The notes under the pieces were generated by a model, which worked only from the letters and a program-made list of their open reading frames with translations, had not been told where the DNA came from and ran no database searches. DNA of 64,000 bases, taken from Mytilus californianus (Eukaryota > Mollusca > Bivalvia > Mytilida > Mytilidae). The stretch lies in the NCBI RefSeq assembly GCF_021869535.1, contig NW_026262668.1, positions 25,301,732-25,365,731 on the forward strand. Reading direction: 5' to 3'. Below are positions 1-11,889 of this stretch, in pieces. Position numbers and translations under genes: made by a program. Position 1 is the stretch's first letter; each line of letters opens with the position of its first letter.

Positions 1-224
1 AGTTTAATCCATACAAAATATGTCTATTTTGCACAACCTGTGGCCTGATAACAATCTCTGAGTAACTGATACCTTTTATAGTATTTTTGAAAACAGCCCA
101 CATTAAACTTCATTTAGGCAAAGTATGGGAAAAATCTGTCAAATGTTTTTAATTTCTATACTACCTTAAGGCTTATCATCATCAACATACTCATAATTAA
201 CCAAAATTGAAAGATTAAACTGCT
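1..224. other. Unassigned left edge
   Basis: AT-rich sequence with no open frame or repeat that I can support. It precedes a family-2 dispersed repeat. Confidence 0.4.
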
Positions 225-545
225 TGCTTACTGAAAAGAGAGACGAAAAATACCAAAGTGACATTCAAACTCATAATTCGAAAATAAACTGACAACGCCA
301 TGGCAAAAAAAAAAAAAAGACCAAATCACAAACAACATTATTCAAAACACAACATCGAAAACTGAAGACTGGGCAACACGAAACCAACCAAATATCGGGG
401 TGATCTCAGGTCCTCCGGAAAGGTTAATATATCCTGCTCCACATGTGGCACGCGTCATGTTGCTCATGCAAATACATATCCAGTGATAAGACTATTTTGG
501 TAGGTCACATTCGGGAAAACAGGACGGGATTGTGGTTACGACAGT
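225..545 (+). repeat. Mussel dispersed repeat, family 2
   Basis: This stretch carries the same ordered blocks (a run of A, 'aaacaacatt', 'gaaaactgaagac', 'cctgctccacatgtgg', 'gaggacgggattgtg'-like) found again near 8,140, 37,150 and 49,610. I recognise it as a dispersed mussel repeat. It has no coding potential and its termini are approximate. Confidence 0.55.
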
Positions 546-1159
546 TGGAACATATTCGTCGTCATCTGTGAAACAGATGTTTTATAACAATCAACCAAAT
601 GTTAATGTCCACAGTCGTATAGCAAAAGCATTTAGCTGTGCTATATTTCATTGATAACAAAATCAATCTTTTTACGACAAATGATATTCAAAGATCTTAT
701 CACAGTTATGTATACTTAACAATAGTATAAAAATAGTAGTCATTTTAGTCATAAAACAGATTTCATGCAGAAAAAGGAGTCATGTTTGTGTAAAAGGTCT
801 GCATATAAAATTCAAGAGATTAAAGATATTTGCCAAAATAAAAAAAACTGTTGTTTGCATATCGGCAAAATTGCCTTTGCAGAAAAAACGTGACTTAGCC
901 TTCGGAGGTTCAGAACTGTTTAGAATAGTAAGATATTCTATAATTACGGACAAATCTACTGTTATGATAATGCCAATACCGGAGCACAGAGCTGAAAATT
1001 GCGTAGTTATCTCTGCCAATTCTGAATACAGTTTTTGGGCTATGTCACATATTTTGGTAACATTTTGCATACGGCCTTGGTGTCTTGAATTATAACTGAA
1101 AATGCATAAAATAATGCATTGATCTCCTTTAATTTCGGAATTATTACTGATTGATTTCT

Positions 1160-1632
1160 GTCAAAATAGGCGAACATGTGTACAAAAAGCAGTTAAAATC
1201 GGCAAAAAACATTATGAAATTTGACTTAAAATCTTCAAATCTCTAATTTCAAATCAATAGATCTTTCTTAAAAAGTTATATGTTGTTGATACATAAATTT
1301 CCGTTTTGATGATATAAAATAATCGTATGGTCACAGACTTCGTTTTTAGTTTATTAACCAATCGTTTTACGGCATACAACGCAATGACGTTACGCTTATT
1401 TCGACGTTTTTTTTATTGTCTCACTTAGAACAACACTTTTATACCATAAAAACCAAGTCGAAAACCATATTATTATTTTACAGCATTAAAACAGAAATTT
1501 ATGTATCAACATCATATAGTTTTTAAAGAAAAATCTATAGACTTGAAATTGGAGGTCTGATGATTTTAAGACAAATGAAAGTTTTCTCCGATTTTATGTG
1601 CTTTCTATACAAATGTTCACCTATTTAAAAGA
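1160..1632. mobile_element. Foldback (long inverted repeat) element in copy A
   Basis: The first ~190 bases are matched, with scattered mismatches, by the reverse complement of the last ~190. For example 'aataggcgaacatgtgta' near 1,165 pairs with the complement of 'tacaaatgttcacctatt' near 1,608. The loop contains 'cgcaatgacgttacgct'. No ORF is present, so this is a MITE-like foldback element. Copies C and D lack it. Copy E has only the loop and right arm (about 58,290-58,600). Confidence 0.7.
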
Positions 1633-1788
1633 ATCCAATAAGCAATGTCAGATAATAAAAGAGATAAATGCAATATTTTTCTCGATTATAGCAAAATTCC
1701 AACAAAATCTGTGACATAGCCCATCTACTGTAACTTGACATTACAATGAAAATCATATCACATATAATAAGTAATAGACTTTACGTAC

Positions 1789-1847
1789 ATGTTCCGCACA
1801 TAACGGCGAGAAAAAAACCCAATACACATGATGTGGCTAGATTTCAT
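1789..1847 (-). pseudogene. Signal-peptide exon of defensin-like gene, copy A (frameshifted)
   Basis: This exon is homologous to those at 34,453-34,510 (C), 47,397-47,455 (D) and 58,763-58,820 (E). It starts with an ATG and ends at a usable donor (GTACGT). The first residues match the other copies (MKSS, then a Cys-Ile core). The exon is 59 bp instead of 58 because of one extra base in the G/T run, so the hydrophobic core is read out of frame. Any terminal exon lies outside the window to the left. It is either a decayed paralogue or carries a homopolymer sequencing error. Confidence 0.6.
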
Positions 1848-1922
1848 TTTTTTTTCCTTTTCACAAACTCAGAGATATAATGCGTATTCGATGCACGTCT
1901 CGATCCCTCTCTGTCGAAAATG

Positions 1923-1930
1923 AATATATA
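1923..1930 (-). promoter_or_regulatory. TATA box of copy A gene
   Basis: TATATATT on the minus strand, 76 bp upstream of the exon-1 ATG. The same motif occurs at nearly the same distance in copies C, D and E. Confidence 0.55.
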
Positions 1931-2544
1931 CAACTTAAACTAGAAATCGATTATTCATTTAATCATTTGTCACACTTTTCTGGAAGCTTTTTGATGTTTC
2001 ATGATTAAGCACACAAAGTTTACAGTAGAAAGGTGTCACCTTTTATGGTATTAAAATAATCCTTTTGCACGGTTTCTGTACTTTCAAACGGTTTTTGTTT
2101 TAGTTCTTAATATGACTATTTACTCATTTTGATTCGCACTCTTAATCGATTAAGATATAAGGAGATTAGATATTATTTTCATCATGCATTACTCAGAATC
2201 CTTTGGCGGGTTTGACCCTTTTATTTGTTTTTAATTTGTTATTTGCTTAAATATTAGGATGATGGACACTTACTGGGCCTATTCAATTCTGAACTATTAT
2301 CAATAACATTATTTTTGTCGTTCTCTCTTCGACATATCAATAACATTATCAATAACATTATTTTTGTCGGTCTCTCTTCGACATACAAGTATGAGTTTTG
2401 ATTATTCCTCTGGGTATCTTTCGCCTGTTAACTTCATAACGCCACAACAAACACCTATTGAGTAAATAGGGGATGACATAATAAGCGTGTAGTCAAAGTG
2501 TACAGGTAGGAGAAAAACAGGCGACATTATAATAAAAAAGAATA

Positions 2545-2640
2545 ATTGATTGATTAATTGATTGGTGTTAAACGCCACTTTTAGCACTATTGTGCTATTT
2601 CATGGCGGTCAGCTTTTATTGGTGGAGAAAGCAGGGGATA
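2545..2640 (-). repeat. SINE 3'-part fragment
   Basis: An 'attgattgattaattg' tail followed by 'tggtgttaaacgccac' and 'tttattggtggag' matches the tail and body of the tRNA-derived SINE at 23,320-23,590. The tRNA-like head is absent. It is inserted in copy A and missing from the equivalent place in C and D. Confidence 0.6.
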
Positions 2641-4147
2641 AAGAGAAAAAAAGAATGATACAAAGAACATTTCATGACACACTACACTACAAAAACAAAT
2701 TGAACAACACAACCATCCTTCGAGATATGGTATTCACAAGTAGATAAGTTTACAAATTATTGTTCTACCCTGTCATATTTTTCTGAGGAAACTTATTGAT
2801 AAAATATTATAATTATATTGGTCTTTGATGAAGGTAAATTCAGAAAATCGATTTGGACTCAAGAAATTTAAAACAGGATGTTTTCATTTTTTGTAAACGA
2901 CTTTTAGTCTGTAACGATCATTTTGATCTACACATCTCTTAAAGGATTGAACAATAAATTTGAAAAGACACTTTTAGTTTTTAAGTCTTTTTTTTTCATA
3001 CTCATCCGCTGCTGTTAACTATGTACTGTTCATACAACTCGATTATGGAAAAAAAGAAAAAAAGATCAGTTCAGTCTATGTTCAAAATGTTAAGTAGTTA
3101 TGATTTTCCTGTAAAAGATCAACTATATAGTTACTGAAAGATATGAAAAACTAATGAACAGTACTGAATTAACCGCAGATAAATCTGAAAATTGACTTAA
3201 AGACGATAAGGGTTTTATTTATTGTTGAATATCCAACGGCGACCTGTAGATATTTACAGCCTTGTCCTATTTAATTGCCACCTTATTTAATATTGATAAA
3301 ATTATACAATTTACCTTTCTTTTTATTTGTTTAAGTAGATGCAATGCGTCTTACATGTTAAATCTATCTTACTTTTAGCCATGTTAGAAGACGGATTATT
3401 TAAATGAAACACCGCAATACGTTTTATATATGAAAATTGCACCGTAAAAGCAAAAAAACTATAAAGAAAATAATAACCGCATTAATGTTTCTAAATTTCA
3501 ACGTTAGTAAGCCTCATTAATAAGCAATCTTTGATACCAATAAATGATGTTTTGCAACTGATTAGGATTAATAAAAATTCTTAATCAATACACCGATTTT
3601 AATATGGTTTAGGAAATTAATTATCCTACTTAATATTACAAGAAGTTTCATTTATCATCAATGGGAATTAAAAGAGACTTAACATTGTGATTTGTTCGAT
3701 TCCGTATACGTATTTTATTTTTTTAAATAACGGCATATTTTCTATTTTTGTCCTGTTATATACTCAAACGTTTTCATCATAACTATGCACTAATTTCTAA
3801 ACGTATATCATAAACGTTGGATAGTTTTTAACCAAACCTTTACAACATTAAATCATACAACTTTTTTTTTGTGTGGTCGGCTAGAGAAAGATTTTGTTAA
3901 ATATTTGCAGATGACTCATTGAACTACCATGATGAACACGTGTAGAAATTGTAAAGTACATAGTTACTTAGTTTTTCCTATTCAACTATATCTTTTAAGT
4001 ATTTGTTCCGAAAACAACGCCTTATGACAAAACATAAAGTTGATGAATTAAGTCCTATCAAATCCTTTTGAACGAAGAAACACATATATTATGTAATTCG
4101 TGAGCTCTGTATAGGATTTGACTGCATGTCGTTTACCCCAGGTATGT

Positions 4148-4215
4148 TTTTAGTCTACTACCGACGAAGTCGAAGGGGACGTTAGGTTTGAATTCTGTCT
4201 GTCTGTCCCTCTGTA

Positions 4216-4252
<37 letters not shown>

Positions 4253-4731
4253 GCCTGCCATCCGTCAGTCCGGCAAATCAGTTTTCCACCCTTTTTACTT
4301 CGTGCTTGAAGATATTGATTTGAAATTTGGTATATAGAGTTATCATGACAAGTTACAGATCAAGTTCAAATTATGTTCCGGTCTGATGATTTTGTGCAGA
4401 GTTATGGTTCTTGGACTTAGAATATTCAATCAAATAATCAGTTTACCGCACTTTTTTTGTCATGAATGAAGATATTGATTTAATAATTGATATATAGTTT
4501 TATCATGACAAGTTACAGATCACTTTCGAATTTTGTTCCGGTCTGATGATTTTGTACAGAGTTATGGTCCTTGGACATTGAAAAATCACTCAAATAATCA
4601 GTTTTCCACACTTTTTTTCGTCATGCATGAAAATATTGACTTGATATTTGTTATATAGTTTACATCATGAAAAGTTTTAGATCAAGTTAGCATTTTGTTC
4701 CAGTACAATGAATTCTTAACCGGTAGTAGTC
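4148..4731 (+). mobile_element. pearl-like element (microsatellite plus three 160-bp core repeats)
   Basis: The ends are short inverted repeats: 'tagtctactaccg' on the left and 'cggtagtagtcta' on the right. Inside are a (GTCT)n tract (about 4,195-4,255) and three tandem core repeats. Their 'gaagatattgatt' motif recurs at 4,308, 4,468 and 4,629 (period 160-161). A possible 5-bp target duplication TATGT lies at 4,143-4,147 and 4,732-4,736. This layout is that of bivalve pearl elements (DINE/Helentron-related, non-autonomous). The insert is missing from copies B, C and D. Confidence 0.75.
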
Positions 4732-5279
4732 TATGTATTGCCATGCAATACTCTCAGAATGCTTGTTTCCTATAAATGAACAAACATCACAACCGTCCTT
4801 ATTTCGTGTATTTATGTTAAATGAAAAATAATACTTCATAAATTTCGTACTTCTAATTGATATCACCTTTAACGCCTAGATTCGATATTACAAAGTCAAT
4901 TATGTTTACATACTTTTGGAGCTATATTAAACATAAGGACTTAAAAAGAATAGCCACAGCCGGCGTAGATGTTATGCTTACTTTCTAATATATACCTCAT
5001 AAATCATATCAGTAGGGAATGACTGACAATCTGGCTAGTAACACTCTCGGGACAGTAGTTGTACAGACCTAGTGCTAGTAACATAAGTTAATAAAAGTAA
5101 CATTAGCAAATTTGGCGCTTTGTAGATTTCCCATCAATGGGCACGTTAAACCCAGAAATTTTAAAGGCAGGATGTATGATATCTTTCGTCTCTCTTCTTT
5201 CTAAACTTCATAAAGATACAACAAATACCATTTTGAACGAATAGTGGATGACATACTAACCATTTAACTAAAATGCACA

Positions 5280-5891
5280 AAATTCAGTACTGTTCAGTAG
5301 TTTTTCATATAATTCAGTAACTATATAGTTGATCTTTACAGGTAAGTTATAACAACTGAACATTTTGAACATAGTCTGAACTGATCTTATTTGACTTCAA
5401 TCGAATTATATGAACAGAGTCTGAAAAAAAGACTGAAAAACTAAAAATATCTTTTAAAATTTATTGTTCAGTCTTTTATGAGCTGTGCAGATCAAAATGA
5501 CCGTTTCAGATTAAAGTCGTTTACAAAACACGAAAACAACACGTCATTAATTTCATGAGTCCAAAGCGCTTGTCTGGAATTACCTTCATCAGGAACGAAA
5601 GCCGAATATTTGAAAGCCAAGCAAGTGGATATTTATATTTATATTTAAATTACCTTGATATTATCAAAGAAAATAATTGACCAATATAATTATGACCTTT
5701 ATCAATAAGTTTCTTCAGATAATATGCCATGGTATAGCAACAATTTATAAACTTATCTGCTTGTGAATACTATATCTAGAGGGATGGTTGTGTTGCTCAA
5801 TTTGTTTTTGTAGTGTAGTGTGTCATGAAATGATCCTTGTATCATTCTTTTACTCTTATGAACATAACGCCGCTTGTTTTTCTTCTACTCC
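5280..5891 (-). other. 612-bp inverted segment in copy B
   Basis: This segment reads as the reverse complement of the corresponding part of copies A, C and D (about 35,158-35,790 in C). For example 'tgtagtgtagtgtgtcatga' here is 'tcatgacacactacactaca' there. The flanks 'gcacaa' and 'ccgcag' keep normal orientation, so the breakpoints can be placed to within a few bases. Confidence 0.8.
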
Positions 5892-5952
5892 GCAGATAAA
5901 TCTGAAAATTGGCTGAAAGACTAAACATGACTTAATAATTATTGTCAATATA

Positions 5953-6560
5953 ATAGAATTTTATGCGACTGTCATAGAATTGGGAGGTTTAGCTAACTAT
6001 AAAACCAGGTTTAATCCATCATTTTTCTACATAAGGGAATGCCTGTACCACGTCAGGAATATGACAGTTGTTTTCCATTCGTTTAATGTGTTTGAGCTTT
6101 TGATTTTGTCATTTGATAAGGGATTTTCCAATTTGAATTTCCCCTGGTTTTCGGTATTTTTGTTATTGTTTATTTGTTTATGTATTTATCTGTCCTGAAT
6201 GTTCTTGCATTTATTTGTACTGTATTCCTGTCACGTAATGTTGTCATTTTAGCGAAATGTTTAACATTGCCATATAAGCGGGAGGATTGGCTAGCCATAA
6301 AACTAGGTTAAACCCACCATTTTTTCTTAAAATGTCCTGTACCAAGCCAGAAATATGGCAGTTGTTATCACATAGTCCGTTTCTATGTATGTTGGCGCTT
6401 GTTTTTGTAGCAGTTCAGTGTTTCTGTTGTTCCGTTTTGTTTCCTCTTATAATTGACGTGTTTCCCTCAGTTTTGGTTTGTGACCCGGATTTGTTTCAGT
6501 TAAGTCGATTTATGATTATTGAACAGCGGTATACTACTATTGCCTATATTTCCTTGTTAT
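5953..6560 (+). repeat. Two tandem copies of a dispersed bivalve repeat
   Basis: Two related blocks begin near 5,975 and 6,275. Each has 'gggaggtttagctaac' or 'gggaggattggctagc', then 'ataaaac-aggtt-aa-cc' and a 'tgacagttgtt' or 'ggcagttgttatc' motif. I recognise this as a common mussel repeat. The pair is inserted between 'attattgtc' and 'tgttcggactttcgat', which adjoin in copies C and D. The open frames crossing it are not conserved genes. Confidence 0.6.
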
Positions 6561-7444
6561 TTGTTCGGACTTTCGATATGGGTTTTATTTATTGTTGAAT
6601 ACCGTATGGCGACCTGTAGTTATTTACGGCCTTGTCTTTCTTATTGGCAATTCTTATTTAATATAAACAATATTATATTTTTTTCTATTTTGAATTTTTA
6701 AGTACATACATTACGTATTACATGTTAAATCTATCTTATGTCTAGACATGTAAGGAAACGGATGATTTAAAGAACCCTTGCACAGCGTTTATCAATTCCA
6801 GTAAATGCACCGTAAAGACATATGTACAATCGAAAATAATTGCCAGATAAATGTATATAAATGTCCACGTTATTTTGCTTCATTAATAAGCAATCATTGA
6901 TTCCAATACAGGATGTTTCGTAACCGAATAATAAAATTCCAAATGAATTCACCGATTTTAACATATAGTTGAAGAAAAACCAATAACGTACAAAATAGTA
7001 CATGAAGTTATATTTACATCGGTTCAATGGGAGTAAAGAGGGGCTTTCAAAATTGTAAAGTGTTCGATTCCGTATACAAAAAAAAAATACAAAAAAAAAT
7101 TCAATCACGGTATTTCGTCTATTTTTATCTTGTCATTTTGCAGGGTGATACTCAAATGTTTTTTTCATAACTATTTACTAGTTTGTAAGCGTATATCCTA
7201 AACACTGGATTGCTTTCTTTTTTTTTAAAGTTTTACAACAATCAAACATACAACTTCATGTTTGTCGAGTTAGTTTGCGAATGATTTCATAAAATATTTT
7301 CAGATAACTCACTGAAATACCATGCTGAACATGTGTATAAATGGTAAGATACATACTTTTCCTATTCATTTATATCATTTAAAGTATAGTTAGAAAATAC
7401 ATGATGAATCAAGTCCTATCAAATCATTTTGAACGAAGACATGC

Positions 7445-7722
7445 ATCCTAAGTCAGGAGCCTGTTGTTTAGTGGTTGTCGTTTGCTGGTGTTGTTCATAG
7501 GTGTTTCTCATTTCTCGTTTTTTATATAGATTAGACAGTTGGTTTTCCTATTTGAATTGTTTTACACTAGTCTTTTTGTGGCACTTTATAGCTTGCTGTT
7601 CGGTGTGAGCCACGGATACGTGTTGAAGACCGTACTTTGACCAATAACTGTTTACTTTTTACACATTGTGACTTGAATGAATAGATGTCTCATTGGCACT
7701 CATACCACATCTTCTTATTTGT
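7445..7722 (-). repeat. Mussel dispersed repeat, family 1
   Basis: The reverse complement begins 'aagaagatgtggtatgagtg' and contains the family landmarks: 'caatgagac', a 'tacgg(c)cttcaaca' block, 'agcaagctataaa' and 'acgacaacc'-like ends. The insertion is specific to copy B. Confidence 0.75.
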
Positions 7723-8139
7723 ATAAGTTATGTAATTAGTGAGCTCTGTACATGATTTATCTACATAGCTTTTACCACAAGTCTATTTTCTATAAATAAA
7801 CAAACATCGCAATCGTCTTGATTGTTTCGTTGTATATATGTTAAATTAAATGCTTCCAATTGATATCAACTTCATCCAAAACGGCCAGATTCGAACTGAC
7901 AAAGTCAATTATGTATACATACTTGTTGAGCTATGTTAAACATAGGGACTTAAAACAATAGCCACAGCCAGTGTAGTTTATATATAAGCTATCACTACAT
8001 GCACTAGTCAGGGTGTAATAGAATCAGACTCAGATAAATGCGATAGTTTTAATCATGCTCAGCTTCAAATAAGTGAATACTTAACCTTACAGATGTAAAG
8101 TAGGAAATCAATTTCACACGCTTCACGACAGTTTAACAA

Positions 8140-8370
8140 GAGTACGGTATCCAAAGGAACAATCAAACTCCATAAATCACAGAAAAACTAACAAAAACTT
8201 GCGAAAAAAGGAAAAAACAATGAAACAACAAACGACAGTCTCCAAAGCACTTCATAAAAAACTAAAGATTGATCAACACGATCTTATGTGCTCCAGAATG
8301 GTTAGCAGGATACTGTTCCACATGTGACACCTTATGTCATGATCAAAGAAAAGAGGACGGGATTGTGACA
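8140..8370 (+). repeat. Mussel dispersed repeat, family 2 (copy B)
   Basis: 'gtacggtatccaaagga', 'acgacagtctccaaagcac' and 'actgttccacatgtgacacc' recur in order at 37,148-37,385 and 49,600-49,805. It is part of the duplicated unit, so it predates the duplication. Confidence 0.65.
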
Positions 8371-8479
8371 CAGATACGTTTTAGTTTTCTGAACTGATTT
8401 GATTAGAATTGAGAGACCTTTGGTATATACAGAATTATTTGTGGTAACCTTATAATTAAATCTAACTCATCTGACGCTC

Positions 8480-10150
8480 AATACACGGTTAAATATTTTG
8501 TAATGCGTGGGTCTTTCAACTGTTAACGGAAGTTACAGGTTAACAAAGGAGACAGAATCTCGGCCTGAACGACCACTATCGTACGGTAGTGTAATATGTA
8601 CTAAACCTTCTAAAAATAAAAAAAATATAGATTACATTTATTTACCTGTTAATATCAAAATCATACTAAATTGTCAAAACAGCTACTGAACAGTAATGAA
8701 TTGAATCCTAGCGGATTGTCTGAATAGTACTGAATTGACTGCAATGGAGAAGTCTGTAAATTAACTGAATGATTGAACATGACTGAATAATTTATTGTTA
8801 AGATGTTTCAGATCACGGTAAGATCAAAATGACCCGTTAAGTCTAACATTCATTCACTAACGCATGTAATAAAAAATAGAAATTGTGGTATAATTGTCAA
8901 TCAGACAACTATCCATTAAAAATCAAAGGACATCGATAGCAATAAATAAATTTGATCATTCTTATCATATATAGTTTACCACGCATTGTTTCAAATAGAT
9001 CATTATTTTACTTTTTTCATGAAATCATTTGATGTGCAATGGGAAAAATAAAAGGTGCAATGTTTATTAGCGTTTTGCAATGATTTATCCTAATGAATAT
9101 ATGCGAGTCTTTTATTGCAACAGCACTTTAGCCGACACATATTTGGATCAATAATGAATTACTTGGTGATATTCTTGGATTCCATAATGTAAACAACATT
9201 GAAAGGCAAATCAAACTTTGCCAATGAATATTAAAAACTGCGGTACTGGAAATGTTTGAAAAGAAAGGCAAGATACTAAGGTGGTTATGATAACACATAA
9301 GTTGTGTTGCGCATGCCTAGGAAAAATCCGGTCACAAGTCGGTCATGTAATGAAATGTTGTTGCTCAGTTGACACTTCATTGTTTTGATTTTCGAATTGT
9401 ATTTAAAAGAATTTTTTTAATTCCACAATTTTATACTATTGTTTTGGTTTTTATTATTTCTAATTTTTTTTTTGTATTTGCTTATTACACATCACATGAA
9501 ACCACGTAAAACATTTTCTTCCTTGTGCACTCGGTTGGACACCAAACACATTCCATTATTTAGTTTGAATTAAGAAATAATCAATCTTATTAAAACCTGT
9601 TGCATTAATATATATGATGCGTATTATTTTAGTCAATATGTTCTTTGAAATACGAGCAATTAACTTTGAGAATGTTCATATCAAAATCATATAATCCATA
9701 TAAGTACTTATTAATTTATATGGGTTAACATATCTTTATAAAATGCTTAAGATTACATGTGCATGTAATGATTGCAGCAACGTCAAAGTATAAGGTTTTC
9801 TATAGATATATCAACGCATCAATGTAGTTTGTTTTAGAGAAAAAGTGGAAGCATCTAGCCTTCTAGAGCCAGTTTCTTATTTCTTCTTTAAAACAACGTC
9901 CGTAAAAATAAGCTGACTGTGAGCTGAAATGGAAACTTCATATTCTGGGATTTTATTGCTATTGGCTAGATCGACTTATAAAATTGGGACCAATTCAGGA
10001 AGGGGAGAGTATTTTACAATCGAATGGTCTGAAAGTTCGAGTATTCGCGACACTATCGATAATTTGTTTCTATAGAATCACATATTGTTGGATAAGCGCT
10101 GATAGTCAAAATTGATATATTTACTATCAAGCATTTCCTTTGCTTTAATC
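8480..10150. other. No recognisable feature
   Basis: AT-rich DNA with short, unconserved open frames. I see neither a protein signature nor a clear repeat structure. Confidence 0.4.
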
Positions 10151-10159
10151 CGTATATAG

Positions 10160-10372
10160 ATATAGGAAGATGTGGTATGAGTGCCAATGAGACAACTCTC
10201 CATCCAAGTTACAATTTATAAAAGTAAACCATTATAGGTCAAGGTACGGCCTTCAACACGGAGCATTGGCTCACACCGAACAGCAAGCTATAAAGGGCCC
10301 CAAAATATTACTAGTGTAATACCATTCAAACGGAAAACCCAACGGTCTAATCTATATAAAAACACGATTAGT
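10160..10372 (+). repeat. Mussel dispersed repeat, family 1
   Basis: Starts 'aggaagatgtggtatgagtg', followed by 'ccaatgagacaactctccat', 'caaggtacggccttcaacac', 'agcaagctataaag' and 'aaacccaacggtctaat'. It is a 5' part with a degenerate end, followed 40 bp later by a second member in the same orientation. Confidence 0.85.
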
Positions 10373-10411
10373 TGTATTCACATTCTTTTTATTTATGATG
10401 TGTTTATTAAT

Positions 10412-10650
10412 AAGAAGATGTGGTATGAGTGTCAATGAGACCACTCTCCATCCAAGTCACAATGTATAAAAAGTTAACAATTATAGGTCAAAGTACGGCC
10501 TTCAACACGGAGCCTTGGCTCACACCGAGCAACAAGCTATAAAAGGCTCAAAAATTACCAGTGTAAAACAATTCAACTAGGAAAACCAACGGTTTAATAT
10601 ATATATATATAAAACGAGAAACACGTATGAACTAAACCAACAAACGACAA
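10412..10650 (+). repeat. Mussel dispersed repeat, family 1
   Basis: 'aagaagatgtggtatgagtg' through 'tacggccttcaacacggag' to 'accaacaaacgacaaacac', a close relative of the preceding element. The two sit in direct orientation with a short spacer. Confidence 0.85.
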
Positions 10651-10789
10651 ACACTTGTTTGTTTGGACATCTGTTGCATCAATAGTATTCAATAAATTAC
10701 CCTTTATAATGAAAAAAATTGTTTTTGTATACGTGTTTTATACATTGTGTGGTGTATACAAAAGTAGCTGTTTCTAATTATAGATGCAT

Positions 10790-11260
10790 GTACCAACGTA
10801 TTTGGTTTTAACGAACGAAATCTCTGTATAGTTGAAAAATTATTACACCAGGGTTTTCACTATCACAAACCTGTTAAAACATTTATAAATTTTATCATCG
10901 GTATAAGGACGTGTTTCGTAAATATAAATCAGCATGCAGACATCTTATACGTTCAGACATTTCAGATCCAATCTTTTATGGTTATATTCTATACAAAGTA
11001 CAAAAATGTCGTCATTCACCTCGAAAGCTAATCAAACCTTTAAACAATCTTATTCAGAAGGGATATAGTTACGATACTGTTGTCATGTCATTGAAGATGG
11101 CATTATTTAAAATTAATATTGTTTCACTAATAGGGTCTTTGCATCGGATATAAACACATTTATTCTAAAGCCAGTTGATGGCATGATACGGGTTATGTTC
11201 TTCTCGTATATTTTATGACGGTATGATACTAAACCCCTAACGTTAGGGGTTGTGTTAAAG
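10790..11260 (+). pseudogene. 3' fragment of a Penelope-like reverse-transcriptase element
   Basis: The sequence is the forward-strand counterpart of 54,930-55,330 in reverse: 'cttatacgttcagacatttc', 'ttatggttatattctataca', 'gaagggatatagttacgata' and 'cccctaacg-taggggt'. Translated, it is the C-terminal part after the reverse transcriptase core, broken by frameshifts. It is 5'-truncated. Confidence 0.65.
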
Positions 11261-11820
11261 GTTAACAACAGCAAAAAAGTGCAGATCCAATATTTTTCCG
11301 AAGTTATACCCCTTTGAAATGTAAATAATATAATTGAAAATCAACAGTGTAAATGCTGTCACACCTGTTCTTGATTTATGCAATATCTTAGATGAGCTGG
11401 AAAGTCAGCATGATTTGAATATTTTTAGCGATTAATACAATCTAAAATGAAAAAACTAACATGTTAGCATATTAGCACCTTCAATTCTCATTTTAGAGTC
11501 AAATGAAGTCTATGTCAAAGATTGTTTGAAGTACTAACTGCCTCCGAAGATTTAATATTAAAAGGATACATCGAAAATAGTAGGAAAATACAAAAATCAA
11601 AAGTACAAAAAGGACAGACAACTGAATAGCTTTAAAACACCTTTAGAAAAGAGACAAAATTAACAATAATCCACAAAACATTATACAGATCTGAGCAAAA
11701 ATGGAAGAGAACTCATGTGTGATTAAATATTTAGCATTTTACAATTCAATACATCATCTTTTAAGTATTCAAGTTGAGATCCCAACTGTTTTCAAACGTG
11801 GCTACCTTTTTTGTTGAGCA
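11260..11820. other. No recognisable feature
   Basis: AT-rich stretch without a supportable ORF or repeat. Confidence 0.35.
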
Positions 11821-11889
11821 ATTAAAGTTTTTTTCCGGGTTTGACGTAGTCCCAAATCGTCTAATAGTATATCAATGTCAAGCGGGTGG

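Larger units (their letters stand above)
590..4975 (+). repeat. Tandem segmental-duplication unit, copy A (partial)
   Basis: The sequence follows the same order as about 33,360-36,990 in copy C, including the first exon of the defensin-like gene, the 'ttcatgacacactacac' block and the 'ggttttatttattgttgaat' block. Specific insertions are a foldback element (1,160-1,632), a SINE tail (2,545-2,640) and a pearl-like element (4,148-4,731). Similarity is lost around 4,975. The terminal exon of the gene would lie left of base 1. Confidence 0.8.

Noticed and set aside
780-1070. 96-codon minus-strand frame in copy A with a hydrophobic stretch (SALCSGIGIIITVDLS), considered as the hydrophobic domain of a big defensin
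   Set aside because: The frame is not conserved in C or D, where stops interrupt the homologous sequence.
6287-6701. Overlapping plus-strand frames of 60-103 codons with hydrophobic stretches
   Set aside because: They lie in a dispersed bivalve repeat and its flank and are not conserved as proteins between repeat members.
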